DNA from: Atopsyche davidsoni
Taxonomy: Eukaryota; Arthropoda; Insecta; Trichoptera; Hydrobiosidae
NCBI GenBank assembly: GCA_022113835.1
Contig: JAILWY010000023.1
Coordinates: forward strand, 16,614,001 to 16,678,000
Direction: 5' to 3'
DNA length: 64,000 bases
The position numbers were made by a program, and so were the translations under genes. Below, in pieces: positions 46,778-57,904 of this stretch. The notes under the pieces were generated by a model. It worked only from the letters and a program-made list of their open reading frames with translations, was not told the origin of the DNA and searched no databases. Positions within the stretch are counted from its first letter, which is position 1. Each line of letters opens with the position of its first letter.

Positions 46778-46960
46778 TTTATAATTTATATTGTTTAATC
46801 GTCTGTTTATCATAATTTTTCCCATTTATTTATATCTAACATTATTTCAGGTCCTGAACTGCATAGTTGCAGCAACTTCTTGTTTGCCATGTCACCAAGA
46901 AACAATATGAAGACATGAGGTTTGTAATAATTTATTTTAACTGACCTAAAATTTGTCACT

Positions 46961-47032
46961 TTTAATATGATGATTAACAATTAAACAAGCATATGGCTGA
47001 TGTCTCGTGTGGATACTTTATCCTGATCACTA
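46961..47032 (+). ncRNA. SNORD27: Box C/D snoRNA, U27-like
   Basis: Box C ATGATGA (46967-46973), D' CTGA (46997-47000), D CTGA (47023-47026). ACAAGCATATG before D' pairs over 11 bases with CAUAUGCUUGU near the 5' end of 18S rRNA. The fifth base before D' faces the second A of CAUAUG, the site known as Am27 in human 18S rRNA (U27; yeast snR74 class). The block ACAAGCATATGGCTGA is the same as I recall from human U27. Intron 5; D box 72 nt before the acceptor. The C' box is poorly defined. Confidence 0.87.
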
Positions 47033-47202
47033 AATAATAATTTTTTATGTTTATTATATTTTACTTTTATCTAATAGATTGTTTGTTTCGTGTTTTAGAA
47101 CTTATCGCTTAGCAGTACAACCTCGTGCTCAATCTACGCGGTGTGTTGGACAATCTAAGGTTAATATAAATTTATTATTCAATGTGTTGCTATTGAGTAT
47201 AC

Positions 47203-47272
47203 TTGACATGATGATATTTCTACCACCAAGATCTCCGATGGCTATGAAGACTCTATTTGCTAACTGACGATG
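47203..47272 (+). ncRNA. SNORD24: Box C/D snoRNA, U24-like, double guide
   Basis: Box C ATGATGA (47208-47214), D' CCGA (47235-47238, a variant), C' about TATGAAG (47244-47249), D CTGA (47264-47267). The guide before D' (CTACCACCAAGATCT, 47220-47234) and the guide before D (TATTTGCTA, 47254-47262) pair with two nearby stretches of 28S rRNA, AGAUCUUGGUGGUAG and UAGCAAAUA. The two predicted sites are both C and lie 14 nt apart, exactly the spacing of human Cm2338 and Cm2352 targeted by U24. Intron 6; D box 69 nt before the acceptor. Confidence 0.88.
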
Positions 47273-47421
47273 AGATTAATTTATTATAAATATTATTTTT
47301 AACAACCTGATTTTACAGAAATTAATTTTGTTTTAGATGCAGCTGGTGCTTGTAAATTCAGAATCGGGCCATATTAATCGGTAGGTTTACTTCTTAAAAA
47401 TTTACCCATAATAAATTTTAC

Positions 47422-47551
47422 CCCACTGACTATAAGCCGGCCGTCGTAGTGCCTTCTGACTGCGAGGGTGGCTATCCAGTGGGAACACTAACCCAGGAGA
47501 ATGTAAGGCCCCAGCTATTATAACTGTTGCCCAAGGGCTCCGGAAACAAAC
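47422..47551 (+). ncRNA. H/ACA box snoRNA
   Basis: Hairpin 1 is closed by CCCACTG (47422-47428) with CAGTGGG (47477-47483). The hinge holds an H box ACACTA (47485-47490, pattern ANANNA). Hairpin 2 is closed by CC-GGAG (47493-47499) with CTCCGG (47538-47543). The ACA box is at 47546-47548, three bases before the likely 3' end. Length is 130 nt, usual for the class. Such RNAs guide pseudouridylation with dyskerin in the nucleolus or Cajal body. The target was not determined because the pocket sequences could not be matched with confidence. It fills intron 7 and ends 68 nt before the acceptor, so it sits among C/D RNAs in one host gene. Confidence 0.78.
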
Positions 47552-47707
47552 TTTATGTTACCAATAAGCAGTCATTATCTTTATAATCTTGTATTTATGA
47601 GAATTTTTTATTTTTACAGGTGATGAAACAGGATTCTTGTGGATTGGCTTCACTTGCGAACTGATCAGCTAAGGTGTGTATATTTTAAGTCTCTTTAATT
47701 TATTAAT

Positions 47708-47782
47708 TTATATGATGATCGAAAGTTATCCCTGTCTCACTACATCGTGGGGATAAAAAAACTATGGTAATGAACTGAAGCA
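47708..47782 (+). ncRNA. Box C/D snoRNA, 28S domain V guide, copy 1
   Basis: Box C ATGATGA (47712-47718), D' CTCA (47736-47739), D CTGA (47775-47778). AGTTATCCCTGT (47724-47735) pairs over 12 bases with ACAGGGAUAACU of 28S rRNA domain V, next to the peptidyl transferase centre. The fifth base before D' points to the second G of that stretch (ACAGG). By position this may be the site served by yeast snR38 (Gm2815), but the name is uncertain. Intron 8; D box 72 nt before the acceptor. Confidence 0.8.
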
Positions 47783-47943
47783 TAAAATCTAAATTTCATC
47801 ATATGGCCAAATGGTGTGCACTTATTAATTTTTTTTTTATTTTTTTCCAGAATACCATCTTAATTTGGCTACCTGAGAAATGATGTCAATTGGCAAAAGG
47901 TAAATATTACAAATTGCTTTTACTACCTTAACTTAATTGGTTT

Positions 47944-48018
47944 TCAAATGATGATCAAAAGTTATCCCTGTCTCACGAAACCGTGGGGATAAAAAAACTA
48001 TGGTAACCAACTGAAGTA
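47944..48018 (+). ncRNA. Box C/D snoRNA, 28S domain V guide, copy 2
   Basis: C 47948-47954, D' CTCA 47972-47975, D CTGA 48011-48014. The guide AGTTATCCCTGT (47960-47971) is unchanged from copy 1. The middle (GTGGGGATAAAAAAACTATGG) is also kept, while the last bases before D differ (GTAACCAA versus GTAATGAA). In this copy TGGTAAC would also pair with GUUACCA, which I recall lying directly upstream of the same rRNA target. Intron 9; D box 73 nt before the acceptor. Confidence 0.8.
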
Positions 48019-48225
48019 GCAAATTTTTATGTTTTATACTTATTTGGTTTGTCTTGGTTTATTTACAATTTTTTTCCTCTTTTGCAGAAAACATCCTGTA
48101 TCGATGTTGAAAACGGGTCTTCTGGCATCACTACACAGAAAACCAGCCTTAATAATTTTTGTCTCCCTGTCCATAACTTGTTATCAATAATTTATTACGA
48201 ACAAGTGACTTATACTTATTATTAC

Positions 48226-48550
48226 GTGATAGCGCGTTAGTTTTAAAAACAAATATCACGGAATGGGCAAACAAAATAGAATCGGTTGAAGCGCTTCTAC
48301 TGAGCTCCCGGACGTTCTAGAAACTTCTCGATGCATCGCCAAGTCATTTTCCAGTATTCAAACGGCTGTCTGACAGAGGACGATACGCAGTCTTTTGGAT
48401 AATAAAAGGAGACCAGCGATCGGAGTCCTCGGGAGACAGCCCTCGACACCATGTTAATATAAATATTGTGTTATAAATACTCTATGTGAATAAGTTGAAT
48501 ATAACTGGTGAAAAATAAATAATCTTTTTATTATGGACCTGACCTGTTAC
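48226..48550 (+). mobile_element. Probable solo LTR (Ty3/gypsy-like)
   Basis: The segment has the layout of a U3-R-U5 LTR: an upstream GC-richer part, TATA-like AATAAAAGGAGACCAG (48401-48416), a GGAGTCCTCGGGAGACAGCC leader, then AAAAATAAATAATC with a polyadenylation signal and a T-rich end. A possible 4-bp ATTA direct repeat flanks it, but the ends are not clean TG…CA. No internal region or partner LTR was found in the window. It lies immediately after the last exon of the snoRNA host gene and could supply that transcript's poly(A) site. Confidence 0.5.
48315..48331 (+). promoter_or_regulatory. Heat-shock-element-like motif
   Basis: TTC-ta-GAA-ac-TTC-tc-GA gives alternating NTTCN / NGAAN blocks in perfect register, the HSF binding pattern. 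It is about 85 bp upstream of the TATA-like AATAAAAGG. If the LTR is real, this would make its promoter heat responsive. Confidence 0.55.
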
Positions 48551-51500
48551 ATTATTTCCTTTTTGCTATCAACGAATTCTATATATGTTTGTTAACATGC
48601 ATATAATGCTAATTAATTTTTTGCACTGTTCTGGTAAATATTAAGTGAAGAAAAGAATATAGTTTTTTATATATATACAGTATTTTTTTCTATAGTATAA
48701 TTCTAAATGCATAACTTCAACAGCGCTCTGCAATTTATTTTTATAAGAGAGGTGTTTTACGAAGGCATATATTTATTTGAACTTGCGGTAAACCATTTTG
48801 TTGAACGCATAGTGAAATTGTTATTTATATATAAATTCACTCAAGAGGTAAGCCTCATTTGTATAAATATTTAAACTTTATATATCAAAACAATTTATAC
48901 CAAATTAAATCTCACGGGCTATGCAATTATTTTAAAATCAATGCATATACGTATAATCTGAAAAAATATAGATAATAGATTGATGCACTCACTGAAAAGA
49001 AATCACTTGTTAAAAATGTTATATAGTGTGCCATCAAAATATAATCTTGGCCAGTTTAGAAATATTTGTTTATCAACAACTATTTTTGGCTAAAAAGTTA
49101 ATATATTTAATATTTAGGTCAGTACATCAAATCATTTTATTTTTATCATCGCTACTAGTTTCATTGTATTCGTGCTGAAAAAATATTTTCTACCACGGAA
49201 TCACATCTGATTCATATGTCACCTCTACTGATATTAGCAGTTGAAATCAGATTATGACACGGAGGAATTACTTTCTAACGTTAGTGAGATTATATAATAG
49301 TTTCTCTCGAGTTATATTATAATATAATATTCGTTGCAATGTAAACACAACAGAGATGGCAACAATAACAAGCATTGTCTCGGAATAGGGCGATTGTTAG
49401 ATTCTCTCATTGGCACCTGTGATAATATAAATTATTTTTTTATCGCTAATATAAGCACCCATGACAAAACAGAATTGCCGGATTTATTCTGCAACAATGG
49501 TGTAATGCTAAATTAGTGAGAAACATCGCATAACATCCCTGATGACAAATGTGATGAAATAAATAAACAGGCGAAGATTTTTGGGCAATTAGTAGCGGAG
49601 ATGTAGGCAATGGTGGTCACCTCATTATAACAGAAACCAAACGAGAGAGGGCGATATTTTTATATTATATTCTAACCTAACCTAACCCAGTCGCTACCTG
49701 TGCACAGGCAGTGCACTCTGACGACGGCTCACTCGTTAATGAGTTATACAAGTAAAGCTTTTATATCAATTCACAATAGTGACCCCCATTACCTACATCT
49801 GCCCTACAACTTCTTTCTAGCTGTGGGACGCTTGAAATTTTACTAGTTAACATATTTTTACTGAATCATATTCCCATGAAAATAAGAAACATTAAAAATG
49901 ATGTGATTCGATCTTTTTTTTTAGCGAATAATGTATAAGCATGCTTAAAAATAATTTACTATTGTTGACGCAATAATTACTTTATGTGTGAACGTTTTGA
50001 TGAAGGATTGCATAATTTAATAATGAAATCACGGCGGAAACGGAATCGCGTCTCATATTTCATAATACTGTAGGCATAATTATATTCTTATGGGGATAGC
50101 ACAGATTTTACTGATTAAGAAAGATTATCACATTAAAATTTTCTTCTGCGCATTACCCGGTCTTGATACAATATAAAATTAACCCAAAATATTTAAAATT
50201 ATATTTGTATGCTAGAGCTCGTCAAAAATATGGATATACTATCTTTTTTAAATATTTATTGCGATGAACGTATTTTTTTAGGATATCAGGGTGAATACAA
50301 TTTAATGCTATTTTGACTACACCAAATAATTTTCCCTCAATTTTTTTTCAACACTGTGCCAAATATACTATAAGCAAAACCGAAATAAATAATAAATAAA
50401 CCAGCTCTATCAAGAGTGTATTGTGAATACTATTATAGTTATAATTAATTATGAAAAAAAAATATATGCCATAGAACAAGAGTGCATAAAATTATGATCA
50501 TGAAGAAATACTCATATTATATATATATTATCAGATATCATGATTTTTGAGTCTACCTCTAGTACTTACAAATATTTTACTTGCGCGAGAAAGTTTCTGT
50601 GGAAAACACTTGTAAAATTTATATTATACCCGAGCAAGACGATCTGGTCCATGTACTCGCGTTTACTACAACTTCCGCAAGTGAAGCACCTAGCACGTAA
50701 TAATATTTGCTTATGTAAATATGTGCGTTAATCTGGCATGTATTCCCACGGCCATTGCCCAATGAAGATATTCCCCAGATCTTACCTCAGCCCGATACAA
50801 ATTAGAAGCTCCCCGCACACTTACCATTTCAGTTTGCATCACGTGTTAATTTGAGCTGAATTTTTACATAATAACCACGAAACGTCTTAAAAACACAAAG
50901 ACTATTGTTCCTATTACTATATATGCTTATTATTTATATAATTTTGAAGATTGGCTGCATTGTAACATGTTGCGCAGGCAGGCGAGTAGACGTGAAATAT
51001 GTAGAATTAGACGCACAAGAGAATGCTGCTGTGCTGTGATTTGATCATTTTTCAAGCGAGATTCAGACTAACAATCAGTGTAATCATAAAATTAAAAGTG
51101 ATTTATTACATCATTAAAGCATTCATCGTTTCATTTGCATAAGGCGAATATATAACTCGTGCCAAAACCTCAAGAAAACTGCTTTGGGTTTTCCGGATGA
51201 AAATATCAATTCAGATTATATTATTGCCACTGTGCATATATGGTTTTTAAAATATTTTATTATTAGTTATAAATCTTCAAAAATTTGTTGTTTGCATGCA
51301 GGATTATTAGATATATATTTACAATCGGTTTTACTTTACCACGATAGCTGATGACTCCTATCTGTGTCTAGAAAAAAATCAAGGATTTTTACTGTCGTTT
51401 CATGATTCAAATAAGCATACAATGCAACTTTCACATAACCATAACAATTTACCATTGTAAAGTATAAATTTAAACAATCGTCTGATTGAAAGGTATTCAA

Positions 51501-54500
51501 AATATTACCTGCAATTATATAATCACGATAATAACCGGCGCTTATATTAATAGCTCATAGCCGTCTGAAATCGCATATGAAATTGCGCCCGCAGCCATTT
51601 TGCACTATTACAAAAGCGGCCGCCATTTCCGCGTCGTATCTTTTTCTTTTGTGAAAATCTACGAGGGCGCTTGTACTTCCTACAGCGTAAACGGATCTCA
51701 ACAATTGTGAGAATGAAGATTATTATCCGTACACATGCGGAAAGCACGACTCAAAATGTTTGATCATATTGATTGTATATCGGACTGCGACCCCTCGCGA
51801 GCCAGAAGAAGAAGAGAAGAAGCCTCGGGCGCGGCTGACGATCAGCCAGTAAATAACAACACGCACGGATATGAAGTGATCCGCACAAATTGTATTGAAT
51901 GTCAACCGACAGTTTGGTGTAAATTATCAATGAGGTACTTCTGAATACATACCTGTAATGCTTTAAAAAAATGTGAATAATATGGATAAATTGATTATCA
52001 AAAAAATAAAACAATCCACCTTTTTCTATAAAATAAAACAGGTGACTATTTTAAGGGTGTGGTGTGGTGGTTGAATTGAATTGAATTGAACCTCTCATGA
52101 CTTTCAGCAGTCATAAGCTGTAAAATAATATAGTAAAGCATGCTTTGAAAAGGAGAGTGAAATTTGATTAATCGGATCAAGCAACGCCTTTCAAACAAAA
52201 GAAGAGCCTATTATTCACAATCCATAAAACACCGCACCGGATGTCGCGCTTGTGCCCGGGTCCGCCGCCATTTTGTGGAGATTAGAAAATGGCCGACTGC
52301 TCTGTATCCTTAGTCAGTGCCGGCGGGGGTGGTTCACCCTCAGGGACCGGAAACGGAACTAAAGCCTATCGGCACTTGACAGCGGTTTGAGCTACGGGCA
52401 CCTTTGAACACTACTTGACAATTTGTGAATGCTAAAACACTAATTATACAATGAACGAATATAATATTGCCCCCAAAAAATATATGCCGGGCTTAAGGCC
52501 CGAGTAAAAAATAAAAATGCAATGTGTGAAAAAAATTAAATTAATATCGACTAAACAGAAATATAAAAGTCCTGAAGATGGTCCCTGCACCGCAACTGAA
52601 ATGTTTGAGAACATAAAACACGAATTAAACCGCACAATAAAACCTTTGAATATACCTAAATATCATAAAAGACATGGCCTAGTTTCACCATAGCATATTT
52701 TTAATGACAAGTATTTATCACCTATATTGAATATCTTTTGAAATCCACACACTAAACAGGAACCGGTTCAAGCCTATCTTTTATTCCCCCAACAAAGCCT
52801 TCCTAGCTTACGCGATATTGTTATTTTCATTTTATCTTCAAACTACTCATTCTCGTTCACAAGGCATGGATTAAACCATTGTTGCCTTAAATTCAATATG
52901 CCCTTAATATATTCAATATCAATGGCGACAAAGAGATTTGAGAAATATTCCGGTTTGTTTGAAATATACTTATCATTGAGTCTCGACTATTGACAGCGTA
53001 CAGACCGCAGTTAAAAGCAAAGGGTTGACAAGGGTTAGGGGGTGTTTGGGTCTCAGCACCCTTTGAAAAAGAGCCTGCCAGTACACATATACGCAAAGTG
53101 GTTGAATTCGCTGATTTGACCAATTCCACCATTTTTGCACCTACAGTAGAAAATTTTATCCGCACTTTTTGACTGAACATATGAATAATATATAAGATGC
53201 AATCGACAGTCAAACTTTGTTTCTGAAACGGAATTTCTTATTTTTTTAGCTAGCAATCCAAAATAAGACCCAATAGTTTTGGGTAAAGCAAATAATACAA
53301 TGAGAATGCTATTGGCTGGTTACCATTTGTAGTTGTATGTAGACGGTTGTAATTTCCGTTGCAATTTGTGCTACTGCCTCTGTAACTAGCTTATATAGTT
53401 CTTTAATTATTTTTTTTATATGTAAGATGCTTAGAATATTTGTAAAAACCTGAAAAGCCTATGCCATAATAACATTAATATAAAAATTGTAACAGTGCAA
53501 CAATCTTCTTAAAAAATGTGCATACGCCATTAACTAGATCAGGCTACATTTGATAAATATTAAAACTTTATTAATTATAGGAGCTTTGAATTATTTAAAG
53601 GCTTTTTTAATGTACCACAGTAGTTGATTTGCAGTAAATTAACATTCGTGTAAAGATCTAGCGAATGCTCTTTTATTAATTTTTCCGCCGAGTCATTGTT
53701 ATGGCAGGGCCTACTTTTACAGACTATGGAGTTCAGAAAAGCAAAGAAAACTCCCTCAATTCACTTTTCCTACAGAAAAACCCTTTCTCGTGAATATAAC
53801 AAATTTGAATATTCTAAAACATGAAAGCAAATTACAACAATATATTTTTTTTAATAATAAAAGGATATATTTACAAATTGTACCGAAAAACCTCGCTAGC
53901 TGAAATATATTTTTTTCTTTTATTTTCTTTTAGCGATATTTATTATTTGTATTCCGCGAGTGGGAGACATCAAAAGTTATAAAATATGAGAACGTTTAGG
54001 CATGTCATTCAATCATAACAAAAAAAACTTTGCACCTGTGAACGATTTAATAAAATTAAATATCAAATAATAACTGCTTTGCCCAAAATCCTCCCCAGCA
54101 TCGGCAAGCAAGTGTGCAAGCCACCCAAGCACAAAGCTGTTAAATTCTATATTTTCGATGATTCTTGAGATTCACCGTGACATAAAAAAATATACAAAGA
54201 GAAAAAAGTAATAAATAGAGAGAATAGGCAAAATAAGTATTGTATGGAAGTTTGCCACAACACCCGCGCCATAATTATAACGCAAAAAAACTTTTAAATT
54301 AGTCCGTAAAAGTTCTGTTTTTCTTTGCAACTAGGCATACAAAAATTTACCAGCGTCACGCGCCGCCCCTGTTATTTTCATTCTTCAGATTTTTTTAATT
54401 TTGCGCAGGTACAACTTTTTAAAATTAAATTTTATCTTTTTTTACTTAACTTCAGAATTTACGAGGGCTTATCATCTGAAATAATAAATTCTTTAGTATA

Positions 54501-56580
54501 TAGGTTTTAATCGGAAATAACCCCCCCCCCACCCACCGTTTGGGAGATAATTTTAAGGGAGTCTTTAATTAAAATTAAAATGAATCAACCAGAATAATCA
54601 TGTCTGTTTTTAATGGCCTTTCAAGTGTGAATTGATTACAAAAAACTTGTATGGGTAACTTGAAAATAAGACGTAAAACATAATCTTATATAATACTTAG
54701 AAGATATTCACAAATTTTTTTTAGCAAAATTACTATTAATTATATTAATGAAAAGGGGACTACACCACATCAAAAAGATTTAAAAATATTTTCCTTAGTT
54801 GAAAACAGCTTTTCAAACAGCCTTAAAATTGAGTAAATCAAAATTTGAGAAGATCGTTTCTGAGTCGAGACGGATGTTTATCCAGAAAATGAAAGGCTAA
54901 TTGAATCAACCCCTTCCAGTTTTAGTTTTCGGTAAATACACCTGTTTTACCTTTAGCCAATATTCCAGGAATCACTTTATCGATTATCCTCCTCCCTTTC
55001 GGGCCTTCTTCGTCAACAAGAACTGAAATTCGTCCCATAATTTTTCAGGAAAAATTCTTTATTTTATTGGAACTTTAAAAGTTATTGATACGGTAGATTG
55101 CTTTTATATTGGATTATTTATTCCGTATTTGTTTTTCAGTTATATTTTTGATTACATTTACAAAACATAGATATGTCTTACAATACGACTGATTGCCATC
55201 ATAAGTTTAAAAAAGTTTTTTTAATATATTTCGTTTATACGTCCTTGTATACTACATAGTATATTTGGGTAAACTTCATTTATTTTTTAAATATAAAGGT
55301 CTGAAAATAAATATATATAAATATATATATATAAACCTTTTATTTATTTTCACTCAAAAAATAGACTTACTTGCAGAAATCGCAACTTTGCGTGTCTCTA
55401 ATGCATGTCGTATCATGATAAGGGGACGTAAAATACAATTTTGGATCTAGATTTAGGAATCCTTCGAGTTTCAGACTTTTCCCCGTTAGGGGAGGACAAA
55501 AGAATTTCGCATGCGATATTTATGAAAAATTAACACGCATGGTTTCTTTTTTCCCCCCCTTATATCCTTCTTCGCAGTTTAAGCCAAGTTTTTTGTTGAA
55601 AACAAAAAAATATAGACTTGGTATTACGTGAATTATTTATGTTAAAATAATCGATCGCTGCTTTGTGTTAAAACAAAGCAGAACAAAAAATATGTCAATT
55701 ATAAATTTATCTGATTAATTAAGGTGTTTATATAAACCTATAAAAATTCGTAAAAAAAAATCAGGTCACATAAAAACTTATGTCGCGTTTCTTCTTCGTC
55801 GGTTTGAAACTATTTTAAAATATATATTAACTTACTTTTTATATCATTAACTCCATATTGTGTAGGCCCGGCGAGTGTTGGAGCAATCAGTGCGTGAAAA
55901 TGTCAGTTACTCTGTTTTTTTTTACCATTGACAGAAATACAAATTACACTATGAATAATATTTGTGCGGTCTAAGAGAAATCAGTTTTAACAAGAGTAGC
56001 GCACCTACTTAATTTGTAATATGGAGATGATATTTATTTTCAGTTTCTTAATAAATATACAGCAGTTAAGTCGAGTTTTTAAATTATTATTATTTTATCA
56101 AACTATGGTTTTCTTTAATCAGTTTGATTTCAAATCTACCTAGAATGAAATAAATAATAACTGTCTAACAATCTTACGCAAATCTCTTCCGTATGAGTTT
56201 GCGAGGTTTTTCGCTTTTCAAAGGCTTTTTTACACTTTATAGACTATCCCACGTGGATGTTTAATGTGGATCTATCAAAATTGAATAATTTATTAATTTA
56301 ATAACGTATTTTATCGGTGTATCATAAAGAAAAAATAGGTTTAATATAATAATTACATACTATCTAATATTTTTAATAATACAAAGCATGACTTAAGGGG
56401 CATGTTTATGAAAAATAAGTTAAATAATCCGTTTGTCTTTTTTGTGTGACGGTCGTTCTTGTACGGATTGTTCGTATCTCTCCATCTTGAGTTGAAAAAA
56501 ATATACCCGGATCAAATTTGTGAGGTGCCCCTATAATTAGCCGTCTGGACCCTAACTCGACTGGCTTTTGTTCGAAAACT
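48551..56580. other. Long non-coding stretch
   Basis: No gene was recognised in 8 kb. GC-richer patches occur at about 51580-51900 (with GAAGAAGAAGAGAAGAAG-like purine runs) and 52230-52420. A short AACCTAACCTAACCC run at 49674-49687, a GAATT tandem at 52073-52089 and a poly-C run at 54520-54530 are simple repeats. A retroelement tail lies at 52569-52660. The 106-codon minus frame at 52893-53213 shows no motif. Confidence 0.5.
52569..52660 (+). mobile_element. Retroelement tail of CCTGAAGATGG type
   Basis: CCTGAAGATGGTCCCTGCAC, then AACTGAAATGTTTGAGAACA, then AATAAAACCTTTGAATATAC. It parallels 41443-41530. Only the tail is present. Confidence 0.4.
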
Positions 56581-56581
56581 T

Positions 56582-57131
56582 CAGTGGTTCTCAAACACTA
56601 ACCGTCTAAGGCTGATTTTTAAATCAGTGCACACGAATATGATTTTAAGAAATTAAATTTTTTTGATAGAGAGAACTTGGTGGAATTCCATTTTAATATT
56701 TTTGAATAAAATACTTGAGTAATTTTCCACATTTTCGTTTTTATTAGTGACCGGTTTCGCCAACCTTTCACGTTGGCATTATCAAACAGCACTCTGTTTG
56801 ATAATGCCAACGTGAATATTCAAAAATATTAGTATGATTTTACTCTATTTATCAATGGCGTGCGACCCACACAAGCAATGGCTTATCATATAATATATTT
56901 TTGGAAACCAATAAGTATGAATAGCCGATTGACTGGAAGATTACAAAGATGTTCGACGTCCTTCGCATTATATTTATGGTTAAAATGTAACTATATAATC
57001 ATTTTTTAAGTAATTTTCAAAGTAATGTGTGAGAGGTGAGATTATATTAGAGTACATAATTTTTGTTGTTTATTTTTTTTAGAAAATACAGGAAAATAAA
57101 AAAAATTTGGAGAAAAGTTTGAGAGCCACTG
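56582..57131. mobile_element. hAT-like element with nested Penelope-like insertion
   Basis: The left end CAGTGGTTCTCAAAC (56582-56596) and right end GTTTGAGAGCCACTG (57117-57131) are inverted copies with one mismatch, the usual hAT terminal motif. Between them, 56640-56830 is a Penelope-like insertion. Taking that out leaves about 360 bp without a transposase gene. I did not find an 8-bp target duplication. Confidence 0.65.
56640..56830. mobile_element. Penelope-like terminal modules, head to head
   Basis: The minus-strand copy runs from about 56790 back to 56640: module with perfect helix strands, ACCGGTCAC-type segment, GTGGAAAA tail, and the final GGAATTCCACCAAG and CTCTCTATC-like end. 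A plus-strand copy starts at about 56791 (CACTCTGTTTGATAATGCC) and breaks off at 56813. The junction is the same as in the pairs near 15815 and 16530. Confidence 0.65.
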
Positions 57132-57403
57132 CACAAGAAGGATTATTTTTTTTGTCAGTAGCTCTCAACACGCTATAGTATGGAAGATAGTATATTATAA
57201 AATAAAAGGAAAAATATTAGAACCTATAATCATTACCTATCATTAGTAGAGAATAAACGATATTTTTAAATATAACAGTATTATATTAAATGTTTAAATG
57301 ATATCGAGAGAATATATTATAGATCGTTAAATTTAGGTGTTTAATAATAGCAATGAAGTTTATGAATCGTTTTTGAATATCAACAGCAGCAAGCATACAT
57401 GAA

Positions 57404-57730
57404 AGTGGACATCTTCTTCACCAAGTGCTTCTCCTCAGAGGAGGTCGGAGACCGTTTTACTGAGCAAGTGTTCATGGTTTTTTAAGGGGGAAATAGCGAA
57501 GTGAATCCTTCTGCACCGCAGTTTTATATTAGAAAGAAAATTCTGTGTATTGCTGCTGCCCAATAGCAGTATTATATAATCATTTCCTTACAATGCTTTG
57601 GCGTTTAGATCTGATACTCATTCTGCAGTAATCTACATAAACAATAGCAGAAGCTTCCAATAGATTCCAAGTCTACTACTAGATTATCGATCTCTTATAT
57701 ACGCTCAGAATGGGGAAAACAGGAAGGTGG
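57404..57730 (+). repeat. Dispersed repeat of about 300 bp, copy 3
   Basis: Matches 41795-42090 and, inverted, 17628-17960: CTCCTCAGAGGAGGTCGG, TATTGCTGCTGCCCAATAGC, GCGTTTAGATCTGATACTCA, TATACGCTCAGAATGGGG. Confidence 0.65.
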
Positions 57731-57904
57731 ACATACACCGTTTAAAAACACATAGCATTCATTTTGTACACATTGAATATAAAACGAGGTATAGCATAAA
57801 TCATAATTTTACATTGTTACTAAGTGGAAACAATAATTCTTTTATTCCAGTATTTATGTCTTTCGGTTTGGGAGTGTATCATATTACTATACAAATAAGA
57901 CTGG

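Larger units (their letters stand above)
45757..48225 (+). ncRNA. snoRNA host gene (UHG/SNHG1-like), ten exons, non-coding
   Basis: Exons by splice sites: up to 45851 (start uncertain, about 45757), 46131-46193, 46384-46439, 46620-46677, 46851-46919, 47099-47159, 47337-47380, 47620-47673, 47851-47899, and 48088 to about 48225. Donors are GTAAGT, GTTTGT, GTGAGT, GTTAGT and similar; acceptors are pyrimidine-rich ending CAG or TAG. Exons are only 44-69 nt, are unlike each other and hold no continuous reading frame, so the spliced RNA is non-coding. Introns 2-9 are 173-239 nt and each carries exactly one snoRNA, the C/D ones ending 69-80 nt before the acceptor. The content (U31-, U27- and U24-like) recalls Drosophila UHG genes and vertebrate SNHG1. 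Exon 1 and the promoter are the weakest parts. The last exon runs into an LTR at about 48226. Confidence 0.85.

Noticed and set aside
47079..47267. 62-codon plus frame as a small protein
   Set aside because: It runs across exon 6, the intron donor and the U24-like snoRNA; the frame is a by-product of non-coding sequence.
49674..49687. Interstitial telomere repeat (CCTAA units)
   Set aside because: Only about two and a half units, too short to separate from chance, though the motif fits the insect TTAGG telomere.
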